Source: Corticium candelabrum
Lineage: Eukaryota > Porifera > Homoscleromorpha > Homosclerophorida > Plakinidae
Direction of reading: 5' to 3'
Assembly (NCBI RefSeq): GCF_963422355.1
Contig: NC_085085.1
Location: 9,302,306-9,366,305 of the forward strand
Length of the DNA: 64,000 bases
Shown here: positions 10,993-23,100 of the stretch, one piece after another
How positions within the stretch are numbered: the stretch's first letter is position 1
How the letters are laid out: each line of letters begins with the position of its first letter
The notes under the pieces: model-generated
Databases searched by the model: none
The model's input: the letters and a program-made list of their open reading frames with translations, nothing else
Told to the model about the DNA's origin: nothing
Made by a program: the position numbers and the translations under genes

Positions 10993-11990
10993 GAGGCACT
11001 GATAAGCCTGCCTTTCTTGCTTCACTGCAAAAGGCACTACAGTCGCAGCTGGATGTCATTCATTTTCAGTCTCTCAAGGACATGAGCAGTGTGAGAAACA
11101 GAGCAAGGCTTAATACAATCTCTTCCGCTTATGCTGGAGCATGGCTGAGGGCAGTCCCAAACCAAAATCTTGGCATATCAATGCCTCAACATGGGTTCAT
11201 TATTGCCATCAGGATTTGGCTTGGCATTCCTCTGTTTCCGGATTCTCCTGAGTCGCTCAGATGTGTTTGTGGCAGTATCATCGACCCTCACGGAGACCAT
11301 TTGCTGGGTTGTGGTTAGGATTCAGCTCTTAACAGAACAGATGTCACAATGCTTTACGTGACATTATTTGGCATGCCGAACTGATAGACAACAAAGCAGC
11401 CAGGAGAGAACAGACATGTTCTAGTAACTCTAAGGCTTTTCCTTGTGACATTTTTCATCCAGAATTTATTGATGGCAGGCCTGCTTTCTTTGACGTAACA
11501 GTTCGTAACATTGTCCAAGCTAAGTACGTATGTGAAGCTGCAGAATGGCTGGAGCAGCTGCAAGGGCAGAAGAATTGGAAAAGGATTACAAACATGAGCA
11601 ATCGGTACCAAAATGTGGAGGACTATTCTACCCTCTGGCGCTGGAATCCAAAAACTCAAGCAAGCCTTCAGACGTTGAGAACTATTGCAGCCAAAACTAC
11701 GACCTATAATGGCATTGATTTGCAACAAGCGTTCTCCAACATTTTGCAACAGCTCTTTGTTCGATTGTGGCAACACAATGCTAGAATGATAAAATTCATA
11801 GATATTTGCTAGAAACTGAATTTGACATGTAGGATTTGACTACATATGTAGTAGAATAATTAGGGTTTTGTTTTGTTGGGGATGGTGCTTGTTTGTTGGG
11901 GTCGGCCACTTAGGGATGAATAGTTTATAAGACCAAATTACTTTACAGTAGTAACGGCTTAGAATTAAGATTATATTAATTAAACAGAAC
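10985..11990 (+). mobile_element. 5'-truncated non-LTR retrotransposon fragment, RLE type, CA-flanked
   Basis: The decayed plus-strand frame encodes the C-terminal part of a reverse-transcriptase polyprotein. It shows AGAWLRAVP, a C-x-C-G-x7-GDH-x4-C motif (CVCG...GDHLLGC, about 11262-11317), then after a stop and frame change HNALRDIIW, PCDIFHPEF and GRPAFFDVTVRN. A PD-(D/E)XK restriction-like endonuclease is inferred from the spaced D...FDVTV pattern after the CCHC motif, the order known in R2-type elements. The 5' end lies against (CA)n. The 3' end is probably near 11990, with an ATTAAACAGAACAGAA-like decayed tail. It belongs to a different subfamily from the copies at 13761-15232 and 36219-38869. 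Confidence 0.75.
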
Positions 11991-12380
11991 AGAAATGTGA
12001 AAGCTAGCTCAAAACAAAATTCTTAGCTGGGAAGTCAATAAGACTGTAGCTGAACTTGATAAGTGCTATAGACTAAAAATTCACTTGTGCTACTTGTCAA
12101 CCAACTGATGGATGTGTTACTGGCGGTATCTGTAATCGGTGTGTGACCATCTCACATTCCATGCACAGGCAATGAGTTTTTACACAACTCAGTCAGGTGA
12201 CTAGCAACCTTGCAATATACCTGTGCAAGTATAGGCATCAGAAAGACTTGCCGGGCAGAGAGACGTCAATTAAGTCCCGCAGATGTTAATCCCATGCATG
12301 TAGTCCCATGAAACAGACTCAGTATCTGTAAAATCAACTTTCGTCAAAATTGCAAAGTATTTCTGTCTAGTGACGGCAGA
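11991..12380. other. Intergenic region without visible gene
   Basis: Between a retrotransposon 3' end and a G-rich minisatellite. I see nothing in it. Confidence 0.5.
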
Positions 12381-12625
12381 GTGGGAGATGGGGGTGGTGG
12401 TGGGGTGGTGGTGGTGGTGGTGGTGGTGGGGGTGGAGATGGGGGAAGGGGTGGAGATGGGGGAAGGGGTGGAGATGGGGGAAGGGGTGGAGATGGGGGAA
12501 GAAGTGGAGATGGGGGAAGGGGTGGAGATGGGGGAAGGGGTGGGATGGGGGAAGGGGTGGAAATGGGGAAGGGGTGGAGAGGGGGTGAAGATGGGGGTTG
12601 GGGAGAGATGAGGGGTGGGGATGGA
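12381..12625. repeat. G-rich minisatellite, about 18-bp unit
   Basis: A short GGT/GTG tract is followed by about ten variants of GGTGGAGATGGGGGAAGG. The Pro-rich and Gly/Trp-rich frames across it are repeat translations. It lies downstream of the Arp1 gene (stop at 13096). Confidence 0.95.
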
Positions 12626-13095
12626 CAGGCACCCCAACTTTGAGAACAATCTCTATTTTTGCAAGCAAACTGTTTAACAGTATTCAGTTCATATACTCCT
12701 ATGGCCTGCCCCCAACTTGTGATTCGCTCTGCCACCTCTGGTTACTTAGATGTTATCGATAATTGCACATTCACTGTGAGTTATCAATAACATGCTTGTG
12801 AATGACATGTTCAAGAAAGACAAAACACTGACAGATACATTCAAAGGTTTCATGCTACCTATAATCGCATCAATTCTACACTGCAATCACTGCCATCATG
12901 ATATACATATTACATATCGTCTCATGCTAACACCAATAACAAGGATTCACCGAGTATTTGCAAGTTAGCTGGAGTTCACTTCGAAATCAGTTGCAAATCC
13001 AACACATTAGCGAAATCCCTCATTTCAACTCACCCATTAAAGTGGTAACTTATTAGTCAAACTTCAAGACACCATCTATTTGCTCTGCTTGCTAA

Positions 13096-13703
13096 TCAGT
13101 TAAATGTTTTACGATGAATAACCTTTACACCATCCTCATCAAACTCTTTCTTTGATACCCACATCTTCTTGAACGTGTCGAGTGAGGCCAAAATTGATCC
13201 CCTAAAACAGAGAAAAGTAGTAACACAAAAAGGACAAAAAAGGAACAGCACAACTGACCCAATCCATGCTGAACTTATACGATCATGAGGAGCTGAAATC
13301 TAAAATTACAATAAATGAAAGGCAAGTCAGAAGAGACTGTAATAATAAGAAAGTAGACAGCTACAGTAGACAAAAAAATTGCAGATAAAGAGAAACCTTA
13401 CATACCTAATACCTATTGTCAAGAAGATCAAGCCATTGTTAGATGGCACAAATTGGTGTTCCTTTTTGTTGTGTTTTTGTCCTTAGAGGCTGTATGTAGT
13501 AGCCTTTTAGTTTTCATTTGTACATTAATCTTAAAACAATTTATGTATTAACAAGCACACAGGCAGACAGACAGGTAGATAGACTAGTGTTGCTGTAGAC
13601 GTTTCTCTTTTACTGCTCATGATGTAAATGTTTGCTTTAAATAGAAAATACATGCATTGACAAACAAACAAACAAACAAACAGAGAGACAGACAGACAGA
13701 CAA

Positions 13704-13758
<55 letters not shown>

Positions 13759-16329
13759 AAAGGAAGACAAAATGAGACCAACTTCAAGACTAAATGGCGA
13801 TCAATTGTTTCAGTGAATCTCAGCGTTGCAATGTAACGTCGTCTCAGACAAACTCATTAGCATAGTGAGATTAGAATGTTGAAATGTAGTTTGCACAGTG
13901 TAATTTTGTATGCTTCAAGACCGTAATGGTCTTGTTGTGTTAGGTTGCTCATGATGTAAACGTTTGATTTAAATGGAAAATATATGTATTGAGACAGACA
14001 GACAGATCCAAGTTGTCGGATTTGTTGTCTAACACAAAAAAGTTGCAACATCGGCTACAGCAGGATAGTATAATCAAAAGCAGATCCGTTGATTAAAACT
14101 GATTCTAACCGAGATGCAGCACAATTTCATTCAATTAGAAGTAAAGGAGCAGGAGCATGATTAGATTCCATTCCATCTTCAGAAGTTTGCACTTTCATCT
14201 TGGCAGCTTCTCTCAGATTGGGTCTACCTCTGTCTCTAACACCATGAGCAACTAAATGTGAATGTGGAAAGACACTAGATGTTGAAAGATACAATTTGCT
14301 AACATGCAAAATGAGTGGAGGCCCAGTTTGGTCTCATAATTCTGTTGTTTTATGCTGGTATAAATGCCTGAGCAGTCTACAACGCCAAAATCAAATCAAA
14401 CCCAAAGATAGATATACCACATTCAACAATAGAGCAGACATTGCTGTGTTTGACTCAAGATGTGGGAAAATGTTGAGCTTAATGTGGCCCTTGGTCACCC
14501 CTGGAGCCAGGACATTCTCCAAAGAGCAGCAACTATGGATGGAGCTGCAGCAAGAAGGAAAGAAGACGTCAAACATAGCAAATATGGTAAAGAGCAGTTG
14601 GCTGGAGGATATGCTTCTGCCCTTATTCCACTAGGTTTTGAGCACTTTAGCGGGTGGGGAAAAGAAGCATCAACATTCCTCAAACAAGTTTCCAAACTAT
14701 ACAGATATGAAGGAAGAAACAATTCCTCAGATTATAAGACTCATTGGAGAAGACGCTTGTCAGTACAACTTCAGCGTTGCAATGCCTCGGTGTTGACTAG
14801 AAAGATGATCAGAGTAACATATGGACAGCAAACTGGCCAGAGTCTAGTTGTTCAATTTTCCATTCAGTACACTAAATTTCAATTTGTAGGCTCCAAAGGA
14901 AAGCTTTTAATTAATTGCTAATTAGCTCTTACTTGAAATTCACCTGTATTAGCTTTGATGTATAAAATACCCTGAAAGAAGAAATTTCTGTGGGAGAAAA
15001 ATTGTGCATTTTCTAGAAACATTACTAGTTGTGCGGAATTAATTTGTGTGACAGTAAGGCCGTGTGCAATAAGATCATGCGCAAGGAAAAATATATGTGG
15101 AATTTATTTTGTGCGATGGGCTTGTGATCGCACAAAATCGCACGAATTTTTCTCCCGCACAAATGTCTTCTTTCAGGGTATATGAAGATTTGACAAACAG
15201 ACAGGTAGACAGACAGACAGAAAGACAGACAGTCGCATAGATTTATTGATAGTGTTAGAATCAAACTTACAACAAAATTATAAAAGATAAAATTCTTTGT
15301 TAAAATTTTTGTGACCAACTGTTGTATTATCGATCCGAAGCTAAGCTAAACTAAATGATGAAGAAATCATGTCTCTACAGTAGACGTCATTTTGTGGCAA
15401 ATTTTCGAGTCTTCATTTTTCTTCTGTCATGACTTTTGTTGCACCTTTAAATCTGAACAAAAAATCTTCACCACTAATAGCTGTAATCAAACCAGCATCT
15501 CTTCTCCCTCTTCATACCTAGATCTTGATGTCAGGTTCGTTAGATACTTCTTGTCTGATTCTCCCCATTTTGCGACACATTTGAAAACAAGAGGCACAAC
15601 ATTCAACTGTTCGCCTACTGGAAAAACAAGCTTGCCTTGTTGGCTTCCTTTCTGTCGTCTTGATGCCTATCTGCTACTCTTTCAGTCTCAGCTGATTGTG
15701 GAAATTAATCTGCACTCCATGGGTAGGCAATACCTATGTTAACGTCTGAGTTTGCTGCAGGCCACAGTCAAGAACGACAATGTTCGGTCTGGCATCTAAA
15801 TATCTCTACTAGCTCCTAGATTTCTCTCGTGATGTACGTTGACAGATAGAAAGACAGTCAGACAGACAAAGAGACAAACAGCCAGACAAACAGCCAGACA
15901 ACCAGCAATAATGCAAAGGGTGGGAAGGCAAAAAGTCAACGAATCACTCAGTTAGACTGGCAGCTAGACAACTTCTGACAGGAAGTCCAAAAAGCAATAG
16001 CTTCATAATACATGTATAACATACAACATGTTAGCTAACCCTGATGACATTAATTAACTAATATCAATTGTTTCCTAAAGTTCAGGCTTCAGTTTTTCAA
16101 GTTCTCCTAAAGCAGCTATATACACTTTTAGCACTCTGGGACATGTCTTATTTACAATGTGATAAAACTCCTTCTACCATTACTTTAAAATCATAATTCA
16201 ACAGTGAAAAACCATTTAGTCAGCAGTTTTATCAAAGTATAAGACAGTATGACAATAACATTAATTTTAAACTTACGACCCCAATAATTTGTGCTTACAA
16301 CACTCAGTGACTCTAAAAATGTGGTAATA

Positions 16330-16401
<72 letters not shown>

Positions 16402-17146
16402 TAAAGTCACCGCCGTGGCTTAGTGGTTAGCGACAATGGCTACCACTCCATGGTTTGGGGGTTCAAACCCCAGTGACGACAGTAAATTGTGAAACTTGTC
16501 TGTCTTTCTTTCTCATGTTTCTCTAGCTTTATCCATGAGACTATGACTCGTTTCAGTCGTTGGGGAGTTTCTGTGGTCTGGCGAATGGTCCGTTAACGAT
16601 GACGTCCAGTGCTTTCCTGGTGGTCGTTGATATCCACTAGGCGTGCTGTATCGAGTACGCGGTCACCGTAATGCCTGCAATCTATATCAAATTGGCTAGT
16701 CATTGATCGCCGTATGGACTACACGGAAACATGTACCCCGCTGGGCTCACCTGCCGGGTTGGTAGGCGCCCAGATGGGGGTAAAGACCCCACTTGCCCAT
16801 TATGGAGGGGCATAACGACACATAATAATGAGAAGCTGGCAAAGTACAGCGACTTGCGAGTGGAGATAAGCCGCATGTGGCATTGTCAAACACTGGTGGT
16901 TCCGGTGGTCTTGGGAGCTTTGGGCACAGTGCACGCAGGTATTGCACGGTGGCTGGACATTATTCCAGGTCATCACAACCTGCAGCACTTACAGAAAACA
17001 GTGCTTCTGGGATCTACTCGGATCCTTCGTAAAGTCATGTCTTCTTTCTAGACAGCCGTGATGGTCTAAGTACTTCTGAAGCAGGGTTTGCTTCCGGTAC
17101 TTGTAATAGACTTTACAAACCAGACTGATCTGGTTGAGCACAACAC

Positions 17147-17187
<41 letters not shown>

Positions 17188-20100
17188 CATACTCTGATCT
17201 TAATGTCCTTTGGTGCTTCTTTCTTCATTTCGCTTAGCAGTCTATCACCAAATCCTATAAGCACACAGCTAAGTGAAATAAAAGTGGCAACAGACAAAAA
17301 CTATCAAATACCTCTAAATAACGTTGAACCCCCAGAAAGAACTATATTAGAATATAACAACTTCCGCAGATCCAGATCGGATTTCTGTATTGAAAATGCT
17401 AGAATCTAGACAAATTCCCAATAAGATGGTGAACGAATATGACTGAAAAGCAGAAATAGAAGATCACGTCCAAAAGTAACTGTACATGATGATGTCAAGT
17501 AAGGTTGACAGGAGACATAATCTTCATGTAACTTCAATTAATTGTACCTTATGCACACCCTGTGCTTCTTCACCAATCATATCTGGATTGAACAACACTT
17601 CTGGAGCTCGAAATCTTGCTGGTCCAACCTTATAGCCAAAACACCACAACACAAACACATTTAGTAAATCGTTTCTGTTGATTTGTCTATTACTACATTG
17701 TGTACACTACCTGTATTTCTGAACCATCAGGTAGATGAAACTTTTCCTGGTCTTGCTCTGTCTGCTGTGACTCCTATCACACATGAAACAGCTCACACAC
17801 ACATATACATAAGCACGCATACACACGCACCTCTTTTACAGGGTTAATTGACAGATAGCAAGCTTTCTAAACAAACAAATTTCTGAGTGCACTGAAGAGC
17901 CACACCAAGAGAAAAGCTGTTGTTCACTTCTTTTACTGTCCTGACAATTTCAAACTCTGATGACGTTCGGAAATTGTAACCTTCCTTTTTCAATAATAGC
18001 TGCAAGTGGCGAGTTACATCTCTAGAAACACAACATAAGAGTAAATGTGACATGGATTAGTATAGCATATCGCAAGACCAATCAAACAGAATATTGAAAA
18101 AGACAAACAAACTAAGGAAATGTGTTCAGCAGAAAGCACGAGTAATACGTTAACAAACCGACAAACAGGCAAATAACTGAGTGCCCAATTGAGAAACCAC
18201 TGTCACAAAACAAATACAGATGCCAGCCACCTCATGGCAGCAGATGTATAGAACTAGAGACTAGTAGACATCAAGCACCTATTGCCTGTTGCTATTCCTA
18301 GAGTAAGTATTGCAATGAAAAATACACTAATCCAAATATCTGCCAAATAATGTCTACAATCTTACCGGCCAGCTACATCAATTCTCATAATTGAGTGTGG
18401 CAGAGCAAAGCCCTCGTAAATTGGAACAGAATGAGTGACACCATCACCTGAGTCTAGAACAACTCCTGTCGTCTTTCCAGCTGCATATCTAAATGCAAGA
18501 AATCAGTCTAATGATCACCATGGAAAGAAAAAAAGTGCCATGCTAATAGGTCCCTCTGCAGTGTGTTGAATAAACACCAGTACACAAGGCAGAGTAGAGC
18601 TAACAGCAAGACACTGCAAAAAACATACAAGCTTAAAACGGCCTGGATAGAAAAATACAGCGCAGGTACATTGAATGATTCAAAGAAAATCTAAATTATA
18701 AAGTACAAAATTACAATGCATAATATCCTATGCAACTATGACTATGACCACTTTAGATGCTCACCTCTGCCGCTTTCTCTCTGTTTTGCCGTGGGTTGAG
18801 TGGTGCCTCTGTCAGTAGAACAGGATGCTACAACATAAACTATGCATTAGCACAAGCATTCCATCACTAGAATGGCTATATAAATTCAAATTTCATGATT
18901 CATGTAAAACAAAGGTGCCAACTATTGCTAGGCTAGTAGCCCACATAAGCAGACAATCTCCAAAAACAAACCTTCAAACTGACTGCAGTTTAAAAATGTG
19001 CATTAGCACCTTAAAGTGTATCCTGCAGTGTAGTTTACAGTGTAAAGAAACTGTACATTTGGAATCGTCAGCTACTCAAGAAACTCCTAGTGTCCATTCC
19101 ACTCATTTAGATACCAAAATAGTATCCTTAAAAGCATATATAAGCAGAAGCCATATCTATCTGACATCATTTTACTTGTATTACCTCAAACCTCAACAAA
19201 ATCACTAAGTTAATGATTCATACTGTTCTGAAAAACTAAAAATCAGTAGGATTGTTATGAAGTTCTAAGCAGGGTAGTATTTACAAGGCTTGAAAAATTA
19301 GCCACAATGACTTTGTAATTTGACAGCTAAAAATTTCAAGTCACCAAAGTACATTTTAATTTGCATTAATATCAATATTTAGCCTTGCATTACCAATCAT
19401 TTTTTAACCTTTCTTCGGTGATCTGTGTTTACATTCACAAATCGGTGTATGCAACATCGTTTTCACTATGAGACTATTTGTATGACATGGTGCTCTGCAG
19501 ACATTATTGACAGGATACATAATCATTGACATCTCTTATCATGAACCTTGTCAATGAAAATAGTGACACTGTGAAACTACATCTTGACACCTTCCTGAGG
19601 TGTTTCTAACATGTTAATAAAAGCACATAGTACCTATGTACCTGACCTTCTAGATATAGAAAAGTCCACATTGAGCGGCATACTTTGTCTTAGAGCTGCA
19701 CTAGCTGTCAGGATTACTTATAAAATACACACTCTGCAGTGTGTGATCATCAACTACAAGAAACAAGAATAGAGGACTGTGGTGCAGGTCTGCAAACCAA
19801 TGCAATGCAATGCTTAGTTCCAGATTTTTCTGCATTTAGAAAACTGATTTGTTTGGTGGACAGTGAAGAGGCTTTGAGGCTCACACAACTGCACTTCTAT
19901 AAGGTACAAAGTTGTCCTTCTGAGTAGATATATGCATGTGCTTGGGTAAGAACAGTGCAACATTGCTGCACTTGCCACACTTATCATCAGACTCATTCCG
20001 CTGTGGAAGAAAGTTAACCGAGTAAGCGTACGTTTTTGATAGCAAATTTCATGGCAGCGTTTACACAGAGCCTAGTGCATATACTGAAGAAAGCTTTCTT

Positions 20101-23100
20101 GATCCCTAGACAAAGCAAATAATGCAACCCATCATAAAAAATTACTACACATCTGTAAAGTTCCCTATTACATCCTCAACTGGGTGTGACCTTCCTGTCT
20201 GCTACAGCTGCTAGTTGTAAATGATGACTTACAGTCAGAAATTAGTGGGTCTTGTCTCACAATTCTAACTTGTCAAATGATGACTTAATGGCCTATCTTT
20301 GAGCCCTGTGTTTAACATTTTTAGTGGCTATATATTCTTGTCTAGAATAGAAAAGACTGCCCTAATTTAACCGTCTCCACACTAGACCAGAAACTGATTT
20401 AGATCGGATCCAGTTCGTGATCACCCTCAATTATATCTGCAGTGCGCATGTCCACACTGCACCTTGAACGTTATCCTGCCCCATCACATATCATGCAATG
20501 CCTGTAGATTATGGCAAATGTGTTCATTTGTGTATGTAGAAAGCCTACTTAGAGTGGTCTCAACACACTCGAAAAACTGTAGTTTGCACTGCTAAATCTC
20601 TCCATCTCCCTCCACCAAAATGCACTGAAAATACCTATATATTGCGTCAAAAACACATTCCAGTTGTTTTTTGGTGCTTCATACACACATGATTATAAAT
20701 CAGCTCTGGCGACTTGAACACTAATGCATGTTAAGGCTATCGTCCACGCGTACTTGTAACACAAAATTAAATTCAACGGACCCAGATCGATCCTGATCGA
20801 TATGGATGTTGAAATCACCTCTGGATGTGATTCAAGACTAGGCTCTAGTGTGGACAGGCTCTTATTAGACTACCTCATACCTCTTCTGCAAACGTATGCA
20901 GTTGGTCTTTAGAAAAGACATATTGCCAAATCTGTTCCATATCGCTCCAGTCATTCACAATACCATGCTAAAAGACACACACACACGTTGAAACAGATGA
21001 CCATCGCAATATAAAAACAGCACATTCTTACCTCCATTGGATAGTTGAGACGTAACAAGCCTCGATGTTCCTGCATACACAAAACAGGTGTGCATGAGTG
21101 TAAAAAGTCATAGTGGCTGCTGCTACCCACGTCAGGTTCACAATAAAGACAGAAGATGGCACCATATCAGAAATAGTCATTAACAGTGTGTTAGTAAATG
21201 TAAACTAAAAAAATTAGTATTGTATTACCTCAATATTCAATGGCAATGCCATTATACAACAGGGAATAAGGGCAAGCCGGTACATATATAGTGGAAGAGA
21301 TTGTCTCATTTTTAGGTCAACGTACACCAAGTTTACAATGCTGCATATACCTACCAATATCAAGGATAGCAACTGAGACTTAAACAGTCTCAACTACCAA
21401 GACATGTCACAAAGTATTGAAATGTAGTAAGATGCAATCTATGTCCTATATCTATGCATACTACAGAGGTCATTACAGTAGCTCAGTCTGAAGCTTCTTC
21501 ATGCTCGTCTTCAACACCTTTAAGATCTTCATCTTCTGCAGTATCCATCAATCCTGAATTTGCTTCTCCCATATCCTGAGAATCCTTGTCATTAAAAACT
21601 GCACATTGTTTGCTGTGAGTGCCCCTGTTCCATGATCGTTGTCACTGGTGAGACCACATTTGTCAAACAACTTTCTTACAAGATCTTCTGACAATTCCTT
21701 CGATGACTGTAACATCCACTTGGCTAACTGAATCATAAGAAGCTCTCTTAGTCTTTCCAAATCGAGTGAATTCTTTCTCTCCAGATCTTAGCCAGTCAAT
21801 CCATTTGGTTTTCATACTACTCTAGAATGGTTAAAACCGTTTGTTCCAGTGCAAATCAGCTGACCAAAGAAGCAGTGCAGTCCCACCAGGAATGACAGCA
21901 AACGTAGTTTTGTAGTGGGGGTTTAGAGGATGCAAGTATGCTCTGCTTAGTATGACTACTCTCTGTTTGCGTGACCTTACACTGCTTGGAAGTGACTAAT
22001 GATGCAGCATACAGTCCGTAAACGCTTCCATTACATCATTTTCGCTTGCATCTGACATTCAGTACGTATATACCGGATAAGTAATTTCCTACATCAGGCT
22101 CACGTCGCTTCATGTTCGTAATCGAACTTACTAATTATATATTACATTTTGTTACACAAACACAACTGTCTATCACGTGCTGAAAACGGAAAAGAATCGC
22201 TACTACCATGCAACATGGCCTCAGAGTAAGCATCCTTACATGTTGGAACTTACCGGTTTAGTAACTTTCTACATCAGGATGATGTCGCTTCACGTTTTTA
22301 ATGGAACTCACTATATAGATATTACATTTTGATACACGAACAACCATCTATCACGCGATGAACACTGAAAAGAATTGCTACTATCGCGCAACACGGCCTC
22401 GTAGTATAGATCCTAAGTGCGCAATTGAAAAGTCTTCAAAATCTCTAACTTGAGACAAAAATTTTAAAGGGTAACATTCGTATTTCTCTTCAATATGAGT
22501 CTACCAACATTTTACAAGCAAAAAACTAAAGTTGGACGAGTGGTGCAATGATGGTCACGTTTTGGAGGGCTTCAGGTTTGGATCATAGACAAAGGATGGC
22601 ATTGAACGCTTATAGTTTGGTTTGTAGACTTCTTCTTTCAAGGTCACGTTCCCTTGAGTACGACATGAGTCAGATTACATTTGTTGAGATAATTGATAAA
22701 CGTTGCCTGTCTGTCCGACAAGGTTAAACTTGAATCAATATTGATTATTGGTTGACTTCTACATTGTTGGCTGTTTGACGTTTGAGCAATTTTTTCTTGG
22801 CTCTGAAATAAAGAGCATGACTACAAACCAACAAACTCCCTTAGCCAAATGGCTACTCATTGAAAATTTCCAGCGGAAACACTGTCTTATGGATTCTAAT
22901 TGGGATTTGTCAGAGAAGCACTTTAGACAGTTTGTCGAGAGGGAGTGATGTAATGTACCTCGCAATCACGTGATCATTATCATAACTAATCATTTGCTTT
23001 TATACATTCCCCAATTAAATGTGTGTGTGTGTGTGTACACATCATTACACTCTACTACTGTAACAACTAACTTTCCGTAAATGTCTCTTACAAAGATTCG

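Noticed and set aside
12270..12735. Pro-rich or Gly/Trp-rich proteins
   Set aside because: Translations of an 18-bp minisatellite in several frames.
13659..13760. CRISPR-like direct repeats (also at 26786-26953)
   Set aside because: Simple tetranucleotide repeats without unique spacers, in a eukaryotic genome.
16406..16477. Functional tRNA gene
   Set aside because: Acceptor mismatch, a poor anticodon stem, and position between (TAA)n and a SINE body.
22748..22948. 66-residue frame in an Arp1 intron
   Set aside because: No homology recognised, and it overlaps an antisense frame of similar length; no splice or promoter support.
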